Part shown: piece after piece, positions 1 through 10,600 of the stretch
Layout of the letters: every line of letters starts with the position of its first letter
How positions within the stretch are numbered: the stretch's first letter is position 1
Source: Manihot esculenta
Taxonomy: Eukaryota; Streptophyta; Magnoliopsida; Malpighiales; Euphorbiaceae
DNA length: 64,000 bases
Assembly (NCBI RefSeq): GCF_001659605.2
Contig: NC_035168.2
Location: forward strand, 14,786,862-14,850,861
Direction of reading: 5' to 3'
Made by a program: the position numbers and the translations under genes
Notes under the pieces: model-generated
Databases searched by the model: none
What the model saw: the letters and a program-made list of their open reading frames with translations, nothing else
What the model was told of the DNA's origin: nothing

Positions 1-378
1 CTCTTTTAGGAAAAGAGTTGTGGGAAAACAAAAAGACTGAAACATATAAATACTCTTTCTACGAAGAAAGTGATGACGACAGTTTTTAGAAAATTCAGTC
101 TAACCGCTGCAGATTGTGGAGCACATAATCTATCCATCCTTGAGAGAGCTAGCACTCTAGAAGGATAGAAGACGTTCGTGTGGATACCATAGAGGGTGTT
201 CGTTTGAAAAAGCAGCACCATCAGTCCAACATTGTATCTTCTCAACGAGATTAACAGGTTAGTATCATATTCTTCTTGTGAATTAAACGAAGCACTCGGA
301 TTCTGGGAAAGGAAATCAACAGAGATTTTATTTTTCCGCTGCGCAATTGGGTTGCAATAATCTTTGGATTTCCCAACA
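1..378 (+). mobile_element. 3' part of a copia-type LTR (truncated by window start)
   Basis: The stretch ends in GGATTTCCCAACA after a pyrimidine-rich tail containing CCGCTGCGCAATTGGG, which is how many plant Ty1/copia LTRs end. Sequence homologous to another repeat (the LTR of the element at 14934-18240) begins immediately after it, so this LTR appears to have inserted into that older repeat. The 5' end lies outside the window. No primer binding site follows, so it is either a solo LTR or a 3' LTR. The call rests on terminal sequence style only. Confidence 0.4.
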
Positions 379-490
379 ACTTGCAACTATGGGCTTAAGG
401 AGCATAATCAAGTATATGGGTCAAAACTACACAAAGGGAAGCCTAAAGTGAAGCCTAAAATGAAGATCAAGAAAAGCTTTTGTGAAGATT
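379..490 (+). repeat. Relic of the LTR family found at 14934-15742
   Basis: The text around 384-480 (GGGCTTAAGGAGCATAATCA, then ACACAAAGGGAAGCCTAAAG) matches 15090-15180 and 17590-17680, which lie inside the two LTRs of the non-autonomous element described below. This is therefore an older copy of the same LTR, cut on its left by the copia LTR. From about 490 to 711 I see no clear homology; that stretch may be more of the same relic. Confidence 0.6.
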
Positions 491-711
491 CAAATCCATT
501 CGACCTAATTAGAAGGTTTACAAGTCCATCAAACTAAGTGAGCAGATTTGAAGAAATATGTACAATGCATGTGCAACTTAAGGAGCATGTGCAATGCATG
601 TACACAACTCATGGGCAGCCTTGGGGATGTGTTATACATGTTATTGGGTGTTAATTATATATTTTGTAAGCCCATTTGGGTCAACCTTATGCTATCTTAT
701 TTGCTTTATAA

Positions 712-2025
712 TGAGTTGCAAAACTCACTACTTTTTCCTTATTAAATTCCATGATTTTGCTATAATTTGATATAAATAATTAATTTTTTGCTTGGAATTT
801 AATTTTGGACAGGTTTTTGAGCGGAAGTTAAGAAAATGAATGAAAAGAGACTTAATTGAAAGATTTTCGGATTGGGAGGTTACAGTCTTGGGCAAGCCTA
901 TATCCCAAGGCGATGGACAGCTCCAGAATTCAAAAATTATCACCTTAACTCGATTTTGCCATATAAGTAAGGATAAGATCAGCTTTAAATTGGATCAAAC
1001 ACAATCATATTAGAATAGAAATAAGATAAGAGCAGTAGAGTTTATTTTAAATTATTAAATTTTATCCTTTTTTTTACCTATATAAAGGCTCTTAGAATTA
1101 AACCTAGGCATCATATTTTTTCCCCTCCCCTTCCTTCTCTCTTAGTGCCGCCTCCCTCTTCTTCTCCATCTTCTTCTTTTCTTTAGTTTTGCAATTTTAT
1201 TATGACCTGTAGAGACTAAACAATTCTTTTCATCTGAAGGTTAATCCAAATTGAGGTTTTATTCAAGTTGTGAGATTATGTGCTTCAATTCTTTTCATCT
1301 TATTTCTATTTTCTTTTAATTTCTGAATTCGAAGAACACCACCTCTATTGTTGTTTTCTTAAAAATTCAAGGGGCCCATTGAATCTCTTGGAAAGACAAC
1401 ATATTGCTAATTAATCTAATTAAATCTGTAATTGTTTAATTGGATTATTAACAAGTAGAGATTAACATATTAATTTATATTAAGAAATTAGTAGATTTGA
1501 TTTAAATAAATCACGTGTTTTTACTGATCAAGTTTGGGTTCTTCTCTCTTAATGCAGTTGACTAATTAAATCTACATGCGCGTTGACATTATTAGTTAAC
1601 TAGAAATTAATTTAAGTGCGAAACAAATTAATTTAATCATAAAGAAGAATGAATGGGATTTGCGTGTTTGACCACTATAACCAAACAATAGATAATAAAA
1701 TGAATTATTTTTCTAATCGATAATCAACCGTAAAACACCTCAATTTGATTACTTTCAGCTGAATTTTTAATTAATTATTTGTTTCTCAATTTTAATTACA
1801 TTGTTTATTTTTCTTTTAAGTATTTGTTGCTTGTCCAAGGCAAACCAATTTCATAAAAAATATCTTCTTCTCACTTTTTGTATTAAACTACTCTTATATT
1901 TCAACTAGTCATCTAAATTAAACATAGTTAAGGTCTCTATAGGATCGATACTCACTTACTCTATCTACAAGTCTTATTAATCAAAAAAAGGAAAGTAAAA
2001 TTAAATTGACGGATCTGACACCCGT
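712..2025 (+). mobile_element. Athila-family solo or relic LTR, same family as element A
   Basis: It begins TGAGTTGCAAAACTCACTAC, comparable to the LTR start at 63878 and the LTR at 12980. Diverged similarity runs through a TATA-like CCTATATAAAGG at about 1077 to the 3' part (ATCTACATGCGCGTTGACAT against ATCTACACGCTTGTTGAGAT at 13807). It ends near GGATCTGACACCCG, equivalent to GGATTCGACACTCG just before the A primer site. The right boundary is approximate. I found no target duplication and no gag after it, which fits an old solo LTR or fragment. Confidence 0.65.
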
Positions 2026-2469
2026 GACTTTACTATTGTTAGTTTAATTATTTGGGTCTAGTTTTTTGGTCTTAGTGTGCCACCCTTTACTACAAGCTTT
2101 TAAGTTGACCAGCCTTATTTGAAACTTTAAAATTTAGTTTATTATTAGTATTAAGTAATTAATTATAATATTTTTTAATGTATAGATTTTTTTTTATTAG
2201 TAAAGTATATTAATTTATGATGGAAATGTTTATACCGTGAAACCTTCCTAAATTATAATATGTGCACTAATGAGTTTGGGACGTGGCTCTTAGAAGTATT
2301 GACTGTTAATTTATTTAATATGAAATTAATAATTTATATATTTTTTATTTATTGAAACTTATATAGTTTATTATTTGATAAATGTGAAATTTATAAATTT
2401 TTATGATTTGTAATAATTGTATAACTATTCAGATTTTGGCCTCCCTTATGTATAATATTGCATGCGCCC
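2026..2469. other. AT-rich intergenic stretch, nothing recognised
   Basis: It consists mostly of A and T runs with no open frame of note, no structural RNA and no similarity to the repeats described elsewhere in the window. Confidence 0.5.
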
Positions 2470-2790
2470 TGCATAATCACAATACATTATTGTGAACTAT
2501 TTAATAACAATATAAATAAAATATGCTCCCAAACTTGTACCCTAAGATTTTCTTCCTTTACACACAATGAAGTCTACACATATCTGAGTGAATATCCCTT
2601 GCACTCCTTTTTGTTTTTTCATACAGAAAATTTGACCTTGCACTTCTATTCTTCTTCTTTTTATCTCTTTATAGTTATAATGCATACCAAAGAGTGCATT
2701 AAAAATGTACTTAGGATGGTGTTATCTATAAATCTTGTTTTCATGGATCCAATCACTTCGTGATTGAATCTAACTTAGGATTAAAGATGA
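2470..2790 (-). repeat. Repeat copy 1, putative LTR of the copia relic at 3279-4420
   Basis: This stretch is similar, with diverged bases and small indels, to 4420-4745 in the same orientation. Both carry CTTGTACCCTAAG, then TTTGACCTTGCACTTC, then TTCTTCTTTT and TTTATAG. Two direct repeats around a copia RNase H relic suggest decayed LTRs, but I could not place a primer site or a target duplication. A 101-codon open frame here is non-coding by position. Confidence 0.45.
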
Positions 2791-2811
2791 CCAAGAAACT
2801 CCAACTCCATA

Positions 2812-3270
2812 TAGCAGTGAGCATTCAGTCAGTTCGGTTTAAAATCGAAACAAACCAAATAAATCAAAAATCGAAATTTTGATATTTATAAAAACCAAAC
2901 CGTATCGATTTTGATAAGAAATTTAATCGAATCGAACCAATTTGATTCGGTTTAATTCATTTCGATTTGAGCAGTTTTAACTTTTAATAATTTTTTTATT
3001 TTTACACTTTATTTTTAGTATTTTAAAATTTAATTAGAATATTTTAACCTTGATATGATCTAATCTCTCTATGTTATTGAAAATAATATATTATTATCAC
3101 TAATCGGTTCGATTTGATTTTTTTAATTTTTTCTAATCAAAACTAAATCGAATCAAAATAAATGAAATTTTTAAAATTAAAAACCGAACCGAACCGAATA
3201 AAAAACCGAATTAAATTTTTAAATTAATTCGATTCGATTGATTTTACCAAGATTTCATAGATATAGCCTC
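2812..3270. mobile_element. hAT-type MITE, copy 1
   Basis: This is a ~459-bp element flanked by the 8-bp direct repeat ACTCCATA (2804-2811 and 3271-3278). It starts TAGCAGTGAGCATTCAGTCAG and shares its whole body (runs of CGGTT/AACCG around an AT-rich centre) with the copy at 6721-7191. It has no coding capacity. The 8-bp duplication and the terminal TAGGGGTGAGC-like sequence point to the hAT superfamily. Its right end is more diverged than that of the other copy. Confidence 0.75.
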
Positions 3271-3278
3271 ACTCCATA

Positions 3279-4420
3279 TTTAGATAGGTGATTCCATTAG
3301 GTATACATCGTAATTCATTACACTACCCATAAGGGCTAGAAATTCATTAAGAATTAAAGTCAATCTCGTTTTCTATTTTGTAGTTTTAGCATTAAATTCT
3401 TATACATAAAGTGGTTCTAAAATTTTTAGTACTATATAATCTACATTGATTTGTTATTATCCATATGAGCCTACTTTATGGAATCTTCAAACACATAGGT
3501 CGGTTACTATCATTATTGAAGTTAAACTAATTGTAAACTCATCTCTTTAAGTTTCATGTATTAATATCTTTCCTAATGGTTTAGTAGCAGGATCTACTAC
3601 ATTATCTCTAACTATCATATAATCAATGGATATAATTCTATCTTCTAGCAACTACTTTATATATCGCACCTCAATTAAATATGTTTAACTTTTCCATTGA
3701 GAAACCATTGGAAGTTTTCTCAATGGCTATCATAAGGTGGCTATCACAATATATAAATCTGAAAGGGATAGACCTCAAAGGATCTCAACTATAGAATTTC
3801 TTAGCTACTTAGCTTTTTTACCACTTAACTTTGCTTCTATGGTAGATCTAGTTATAATAATTTGTTTAACTAATTTCCAAGTAATTGTACTCCACTAAGA
3901 GTGAATATATCTTCTAGTGGATTTAGTGCCACATGAGTCTTAAATTCAATTTTCATCAGTATGTCCTTCTAATGCAGCAAGAAATTCATTATATAGGATA
4001 CATATTCATAGTTCCTCTCACATACTTTATTAGCCTTAATAACACAAGTCTACATATAAAATAAGCTATGTTAAGCAAAAAGTTCATTAAATGCACTACA
4101 TTCTTGATAATATGAGCATACTCACATTGAGCACTAGAATCATATGCATTTTTCTTTAGTTAAGAGGTAGAATCAAAAGGAGTGCTCACATGTGATATAT
4201 CATCTTGTCTGAACTTCTTAAGAAGTTTCCTTTTGTAATGTTTTTATGACAAAGCATATTATCATTTCTTCTTATCATATTAGCTTCTCTCATATCCTTC
4301 ACGTTAATTTTACAATTAAAAAATCATTTAATGTTGAGAATCATAATAAACTAAGATCAAATGCATTTACAAGCGTAAATTATTAACCCATCTTGTGTTA
4401 TATGTTCATATACATGATCA
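3279..4420 (-). pseudogene. Ty1/copia RNase H / polyprotein C-terminus relic
   Basis: Translated on the minus strand, about 3550-3660 reads RIISIDYMIVRDNVVDPATK followed by PLGKIL. This matches the end of copia polyproteins, where RNase H is followed by the conserved DN(V/L)-(S/A)DP-TK stretch. Further upstream on that strand, about 3840-3880 reads STIEAKLS and then LRNSIVEI, corresponding to the RNase H STxEAE motif. Several in-frame stops interrupt it. The rest, towards 4420, is too decayed for me to assign. The reverse transcriptase core is not visible, so the element has lost most of its interior. Confidence 0.6.
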
Positions 4421-4745
4421 CAATGCATTACTTTGAACTATATAATAATACCACAATCTAAATGTTAACTTAACTAGTAGTGCATTATGCCTACCATCTT
4501 GTACCCTAAGCTTTTCTTACTTCAAATAAATACCATAGTGAATATCTTTTACTATTCTTTTCATTTTTTGCTATAAGAACTTTTGACCTTGCACTTCCAC
4601 TATTCTTCTTTTGGTTCTTTATAGCTATAGTGCACATTAAAGAGCTTATTAAAAAGTGTACATAGGATAGTGTACCTATAAATCTTTTTCTCATTGATCC
4701 GATCTTTGTTGATAGAATTTGACATGAGATTGAAAAAGGACCTAA
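4420..4745 (-). repeat. Repeat copy 2, putative LTR of the copia relic
   Basis: This is the partner of 2470-2790 in the same orientation; it shares CTTGTACCCTAAGCTTTTCT and TTTTGACCTTGCACTTCCAC. If the relic between them is on the minus strand, this would be its 5' LTR. The element boundaries are not resolved. Confidence 0.45.
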
Positions 4746-5322
4746 GTAATATTATGCATATTAAGAATGTTAGAAATCTTTTCTTTCCATCTCCTAAAGT
4801 TGACAGAGATTTTGATAATTTGGCAAATAGTATAAAATGAACCATAGATATGACAACTTAGTGGGCCACGCATTAACATTAGCAGCCATAATTGTAGAAA
4901 ACCATAATAATAGAAAATAGAAAGTCCTTAATAGTTTGACTTGAAAAGGAAATTATCCTTAAGATTGTTAGAAAATAATAATAATAAGACGATGAATAAC
5001 AAAATAGTAGTTTGATTTATTGTGACACTATCCTTTTAGGACAATTCTAACAAACCCATTGTCTATTATAATTAAATGAACTTTTCCATCTTATACAAAA
5101 TTAGAAATTAGTGGAAATACATCACACCTCAAATTTATAACTAGAAACAGCGACACCACTAGATAAGAGTTAGACTATTTCATAGTTAGAACAAGTGACA
5201 TTAGGGGAGGTGCTAGCTTAATCTCGAACTGCTTGACACAAAATTTATATATAAATAGTGTATCAAAAGTTGTACTAATAAATCTATATTGCATTGCTTA
5301 TAGAGTTAAACATAGTGAGTTA
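4746..5322. other. AT-rich spacer, nothing recognised
   Basis: There is no open frame of interest and no similarity to other repeats of the window. It is the left flank into which the Mutator-type element at 5332 inserted. Confidence 0.4.
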
Positions 5323-5331
5323 TATTTAAAA

Positions 5332-6504
5332 GGAAAAATTACTTTTTAGTCCCTGAAGTTTAATGTAATTAACACTTTCGTCCCTCTATTTTAGCGACCC
5401 AACACTTAAGTCCCTCACTTTCTCTTCCGTCCAAATTCATACTCCTTCCGTTCAAAATAGCCGTTTGGTCAAAGAGTCAAAGGTGAGAGGAGAGAATTTT
5501 TTCTAAAAATACCCTTAATGAACTTGTTAAAACCCCCTCAACGTGAAATCTCTCAATCTCTCTTCTCTTTCATATCTTCTGAAATTGCCCCATTTCTCCA
5601 AGTCATAAGCAGTAAAATGTTTGCAACAAGTAGACAGCAGAAGCCCATCGTCAACTTCTCTCAACACCCTTCTCTCTCTAAATCCACCACCACTTCCCCG
5701 ATCAGCACCACCACCACCAATCTTCCAATCCCTACCTTGAAAACCCTTGACATACTCAATAGCATAAGCAGAAGCCAACATAGGATCCTCCCCAAGAGTT
5801 TCTTGGCCTCTCCCCCATCTGAGGTCCCTAAAAACATTAATATTAGGAGCCCAAAACATTTGCCCAACATTATACATTGCCCTAGCCTCAATAGTAACAG
5901 CTGATCCAATCAATAAACAAAGTGTCCTATTGAAAGCAGCAACTGATACAATAACTTGAGGGAAACCTGCAGCTGAAGAAACAGGTCCACTTTCAAAGGA
6001 GACACCAGGACCATTAGTGGCAATTCCATGGAGAGACTCAAACCACCATTCATAAGGTGGGATTCCAAGTCTTGGAATCCCTAAAGCATTATTTGAGAGT
6101 TCCAATATAAAGAGATGAGAGAGTGAGCTCTTGCAGAAACAGAGAGAGATTTGTTGCAGAAGGGGTAGGAGTTATGGTGAGGAGACTGACATGGGAATTG
6201 AGGGACCAGTGATTTGAGGGATCAGTGATTTGGAGATGGAGAGTTGGAGAAATAGTATGACGAGGAAGAAGAAGAAGAATCTATAGTGAAGAGGCATTGG
6301 GTTTGGGTTTCATGATTTTGAAATAGCAGGACTTTTAGTGAGGGTCAGTTTTGTCAATTCATGTGTCCCAAATGGCTATTTTGAATGGAAGGACTATGAA
6401 TTTGGACAGAAGAGAAAGTGAGTGACTTAAATGTTGGGTAACCAAACTAGAGAGACAGAAGTGTTAATTACATTAAATCTCAGAGATTAAAAAGTAATTC
6501 TCCC
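5332..6504. mobile_element. Pack-MULE (Mutator-like element) carrying a host gene fragment
   Basis: This is a 1173-bp element with long imperfect terminal inverted repeats of about 145 bp (5332-5475 and 6355-6504). The left end reads GGAAAAATTACTTTTTAGTC and the reverse complement of the right end reads GGGAGAATTACTTTTTAATC. It is flanked by a perfect 9-bp duplication, TATTTAAAA (5323-5331 and 6505-6513), the target-site size of the Mutator superfamily. There is no transposase; the interior is a fragment of a GH3 glycosidase gene on the minus strand. A non-autonomous MULE that has captured host exons is by definition a Pack-MULE. Confidence 0.85.
5527..6105 (-). pseudogene. Captured fragment of a GH3 beta-xylosidase / alpha-arabinofuranosidase gene
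   Basis: A 192-codon open frame encodes a piece of the N-terminal catalytic half of a plant GH3 beta-D-xylosidase, an apoplastic enzyme that trims xylan and arabinan side chains. Visible family motifs are LSNNALGIPRLGIPPYEWW near the start, SLHG, GPGVSF, FPQVI, EARAMYNVGQ (~77-86), FWAPNINVFRDLRWGRGQET and GEDP (~88-112), and CCKHFTAYDLEKWGNFRRY (~158-176). The usual AGLT between VGQ and the FWAPN stretch is replaced by a single M, an in-frame loss of about 9 bases. After FRRY the similarity stops and glutamate/arginine-rich codons lead into the element's repeat. The enzyme's signal peptide, catalytic nucleophile region and whole C-terminal domain are absent, so it cannot be an active xylosidase. 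It could still yield a transcript or small RNAs against the parent gene. Confidence 0.85.
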
Positions 6505-6591
6505 TATTTAAAATGAAAATGACTTATAATAATATTTTAATATTTTCAAGTCTTAATAACTGAATCATAAAAAGCTCAACTAAAGAAATAT

Positions 6592-6612
6592 ATATATATA
6601 TATACACACAAA
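6592..6612. repeat. (TA)n/(CA)n microsatellite
   Basis: A short TATATATATATATA run passes into CACACA at 6590-6612. It is a simple repeat with no other signal nearby. Confidence 0.8.
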
Positions 6613-6720
6613 CGAGTAGAAGACAACTCACTTCAGAAGGTGCTCAGGAGTTTTCTGACGTGCTAACTTGAGATACTTATTAGATCCAACATGCTTACCT
6701 AAATGAAATGGACCTCTAAA

Positions 6721-7191
6721 TAGGGGTGAGCATTCGGTCGGTTCGGTTCAAAATTGAATCGAATCAAATAAACCAAAAACCAAAATTTTAGTGTTTATGA
6801 AAATCGAATCGAACCGATTTTGGTCAGAAACCGAATCGAATCGGTCTGATTTGGTTCAATTCGGTTCGGTTTGATCGGTTTCGAATTTTAATAATTTTTT
6901 TATTTTTTACATTTTATTTTTAGTATTTTAAAATTTAATTAAAATATTTTAATTTTAATATGATTTAATTTCTCTATATTATTAAAAAAATATATTATTA
7001 TCACTAATCGGTTCGGTTCGGTTTTTTCGATTTTTTTCTGATCAAAACCGAACCAAACCGAAATAACTGAAATTTTTGAAATTAAAAACTGAACCGAACC
7101 GAACCGAAATGTATAAAAAACCGAACTAAAATTTTAAATCCGTTTGGTTCGGTCGGTTTTTTCGGTTTGAATCGAATACTGCTTACCCCTA
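6721..7191. mobile_element. hAT-type MITE, copy 2
   Basis: This 471-bp element has the perfect 8-bp duplication CCTCTAAA on both sides (6713-6720 and 7192-7199). Its terminal inverted repeats are TAGGGGTGAGCATTCGG at the left and the reverse complement of CGAATACTGCTTACCCCTA at the right. Inside, sub-terminal arrays of CGGTTCGGTT are mirrored by AACCGAACCG, so the single strand could fold into one long hairpin. There is no open frame; it would depend on a hAT transposase supplied in trans. Confidence 0.85.
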
Positions 7192-8754
7192 CCTCTAAAG
7201 GCTCAAAGTATAACTCTTGTAATGACCCAACCTTGTGGGCCAAACCGGCACTAGGACTTAGGCCAGCATAAGGCCCCCAAAGTCCGTAGTAAGCCTCAAA
7301 TCACATCAAACCCAAATTTTAGTCCAAAAGAAAAGCCCAAAATCAAGAAATTAAACGGACAGAGTTTCGTCATAAACTGGACATACCAACAAAGAAAAAA
7401 CTCACCCGACCTGCGTATGAATAGAACCCAACAACTTAGGGAGTTCAGCTCATCCTCACAATCCACAACATTCTCAAATAATAATAAAAAAAATAGTAAT
7501 AACACATAGAGCTTAGCTCTTCAAAGGAAATCCAATATCACAAAAATATATTAGTATGGAGGAATAATGCTCACTTCCCAAGTATTAAGTCTTACAATTA
7601 TTGCAGAATTTCTATAGTTAAAGTTTATAAAAAAAAATAAAATAAAATGATAACATAGATAGTCCTGCAAGAAAGATTTGCAGGTCAATCTTTCAAGGAA
7701 GCCAACCTGTCAACTGGAGAAAAAATATTTGAATAAGAGTGCGGTCGATACTGATTACCTATAAAGACGTATCGACATTTATCAAACATTAATCACAAAT
7801 GGAAAAAGTAAATCGTAGAAGCAAAAATACGATTCTAAAAATTTACCAAATTTTCGATAGAGTTTTCCTTGTGGCTATATCTAACCCTTGGAAAGAAAAC
7901 TCAACAGCAACCACACAAGGTGTGAGGCCTAACAACAAATTTCACAATGCCCAACGAGGCCTATAACAATCCTAATTCTCTGTCCAAATCTCTCCATCCA
8001 AGAAAATTATAAAAACATTCTTATGAGTTCTTTTAAATGTTGTTAAGTACTTAAAATTTATTTTAAATATTTATTACAATCATATAATATTTTATTAATT
8101 AATTATACATATTAATTATAGTTTAAAATTATATAATTTGAGTTCAAGTTTACCTTTGCAAAAATAAATACCTAAAAGGCGTTTAAGACATTTGAAATTG
8201 GTGGAAACGACTGCAAACACAGGCGTTGCGAGCTATTGAGACTGTGAATACACTTTTGAAATGCCCAAAATTCACTGATCATAGATTCAAAAACAGTTCG
8301 TCAAAATTCCTTTCCGATTGTCTAATATCGACCAATTTTATTTTGTTCATTTATCGAATCGAAGCTTATAGAATATAGTTCATGATTATTGGGTCTGATC
8401 ATTGAAAATAGTCTTCGATTGGTCAAATAATGACAAAAGGTTGCACTATCTCTCTCCTCTCCAATGCTGAAAATAAAATTCAAATCCAGCAAAATTGGTC
8501 CCATCCGAAAGCTCTCTTCACCAGAAGTCCATATCTAATGGAATCACTTTGATGGAATGTTTGGATTACAAAATATGATATTTTAAAATTCAGAAAATTA
8601 TTTTCTCTCTCTTCACGATTTGCCCTCTCTCCCGAAATTCAACGTGATTCTAGCTATGAGAGAGTCACTGGAAATGCACCTGGTCAAAGTATTTTGAGTT
8701 TTCGGTGGTGATGGGACGGTGGTCGGTGAAAATAGAAGAAGGAAGGAGAGAAAG

Positions 8755-8795
8755 AAAGAAAGAAAGAAAGAAAAGAAAAGAAGAGAGGAAGAAAG
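8755..8795. repeat. (GAAA)n purine tract
   Basis: A run of GAAA units (GAAAGAAAGAAAGAAAGAAA) continues as a wholly purine stretch to about 8808. It sits inside the chromovirus-type LTR. Confidence 0.85.
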
Positions 8796-8866
8796 AGAGG
8801 GAGAGCGTAATGGGGCATTGCTGTATATTTTCTTTTTTCTTTTCTAACTTTAAATAAAAACTACAA

Positions 8867-9295
8867 ATTTTCTTAATCTTTTAAAATAATTCAAACCAGT
8901 ACAAATCCTTTTAAATAAACCATTTGAGTTCCAAATATTTAGTTAATCCTCACAATTTATCTACATATTTATAGAATAATTACTTAAAATGATATTAATT
9001 ATTTTATAATCTAAATAATTAATTATTTTATAATCTAAATTAATTATTTTATAATCGATCAATGATATTAATTATTTTATAATCGATCAATGATATTAAT
9101 TATTTTATAATCGATCAATGATATTAATTATTTTATAATCTAAATTTTCTTAATCTTTTAAAATAATTCAAACCAGTACAAATCCTTTTAAATAAACCAT
9201 TTGAGTTCCAAATATTTAGTTAATCCTCACAATTTATCTACATATTTATAGAATAATTACTTAAAATGATATTAATTATTTTATAATCTAAATAA
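8867..9295. repeat. Nested AT-rich tandem repeats
   Basis: A ~153-bp segment beginning TTTCTTAATCTTTTAAAATA at about 8869 recurs about 277 bp downstream at about 9146. Between the copies is an array of a ~29-bp unit (ATATTAATTATTTTATAATC plus GATCAATG) repeated about three times, with degenerate copies on each side. This looks like replication slippage within the LTR. Confidence 0.8.
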
Positions 9296-9478
9296 TTTAA
9301 TATTAAAATATATTTAATTGAGTAAATTTAATAATTCGGTTATTATAGTAGTATATATAAATAATTCTTTTAAAACACTATAATTTAATATATTAAAATT
9401 AAAAATTAAAATTATGAAAACACCCATATATAATAAAATAATATGATATACTAAAATAATAAATATATAAACCAATTA

Positions 9479-9846
9479 AATATTAATAAAATTTAAAATA
9501 CGACTTTAAATAATATAATTATAGTAACTCAATATCATTATTACATTACGTTACAATACTTACTAATAAATTAATAACTAATAAAATAATAAATAATAAA
9601 ATAAATATTTTTCATATTATTCTCTTTTAAAATATTAGGAATTAATAAAAATAATAATTTAAATATTAATAAAATTTAAAGTACTACTTTAAATAATATA
9701 ATTATAGTATCTCAATATCATTATTACATTTACATTACAATATTTACTAATAAATTAATAATTAATAAAATAATAAATAACAAAATAAATATTTTTCATA
9801 TTATTCTCTTTTAAAATATTAGGAATTAATAAAAACAATAATTTAA
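9479..9846. repeat. ~183-bp tandem duplication
   Basis: The unit beginning TATTAATAAAATTTAAA at 9481 recurs at 9664 with few changes, including TTTTCATATTATTCTCTTTT in both copies. The DNA is very AT-rich with no coding signal. Confidence 0.85.
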
Positions 9847-10059
9847 ACATAAAAACAATATATACATAAATAAATAATATAAAAGAAATTTACCAATGCC
9901 AACTAGACCCAATCAATAAACTACTTGGTACATCCTGTTGTAAAATTTCTAACCTAAGAAATGTTATGTTAAATGAAAAAAAAAAATAGATATAAGTTAG
10001 AAACATAACAAAACAAAATTAAGCTAATTGAATAAAACATAATTAAGAGTGAAACTGCA
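9847..10059. other. AT-rich spacer, nothing recognised
   Basis: No open frame and no repeat similarity were found; it lies between the tandem duplication and the LINE relic. Confidence 0.4.
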
Positions 10060-10600
10060 TAATTGTGCAACAATTTAGTGAAAGGGATAAGATAGCATAT
10101 CCATACAATCTCATACAAGGAATCCTTTACAAAGCCTTCCCAATCCGAAAGAAGCTATTTTAAACTGTTAGGAACACACCAACTCAAAACCCTCCATTTG
10201 CAAAAATAACACCAAATAGACTAAGAGAAGAGGCAATGCAAGAACATATGGTTATTTGTTTCCATAGTAATATTACAAAAAGGACAATTGTATAAAAATT
10301 CATAATTCCTCTTCTAAATAACAAATCTCTAGTTGAGAATTTTCCTAATAAAGCTAGTCAATATAATATCTCAACTTTTGGTAGAGCTAGGCCCTTCCAT
10401 ACACCAGCAACGAAGCTAAAGGAATTTGATGCCTGAGATTGAATCATTGATAAACATGCTAATTTAACACTACAATTTTCCTTAGCTTTAAATTTTCAAA
10501 TCATTTTGTAGTAAACCTCCACATCTTTTAAAATATTAAAAAGAGTGCCTCTTTAGGATAATTACTAATCTCTCAATTTTCTTCTCCTATGGAAACACTA
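10060..10600 (-). pseudogene. LINE (non-LTR retrotransposon) C-terminal relic, zinc-binding RT region
   Basis: On the minus strand, about 10220-10300 reads NCPFCNITMETNNHMFLHC. This is the zinc-binding motif that follows reverse transcriptase in plant LINE proteins and LINE-like host genes (CPxC ... ET..H.F..C). Upstream on the same strand, about 10370-10400 reads VWKGLALPKVEI and LALLGK, matching the usual W-K-G-L-A-P-P-x-V-E-I run before that motif. Stops interrupt the frame. The RT core and endonuclease are not present; 5'-truncated LINE copies are the norm. No poly-A tail or target duplication could be placed. Confidence 0.65.

Larger units (their letters stand above)
7218..9347 (-). mobile_element. 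Chromovirus-type solo LTR (approximate ends)
   Basis: It starts TGTAATGACCCAACC and soon reads CGGCACTAGGACTTAGGCC then AGTCCGTAGTAAGCCT. This is the same layout as the left end of element H at 40310 (CGGCACTAGGATCC, then CCCGTAGTAAGCCTC), so the LTR lies in minus orientation. A plausible other end is TTCGGTTATTATA at about 9335-9347, matching a decayed CGGGTATTACA. I found no target duplication. The right third is occupied by AT-rich tandem repeats. Confidence 0.5.

Noticed and set aside
2458..2763. 101-codon open frame on the + strand
   Set aside because: It has no recognisable domain, lies in an AT-rich repeat copy, and its counterpart at 4420-4745 does not keep the frame.
5518..5904. 128-codon frame opposite the xylosidase fragment
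   Set aside because: It is an antisense shadow; the minus strand carries the recognisable enzyme motifs.
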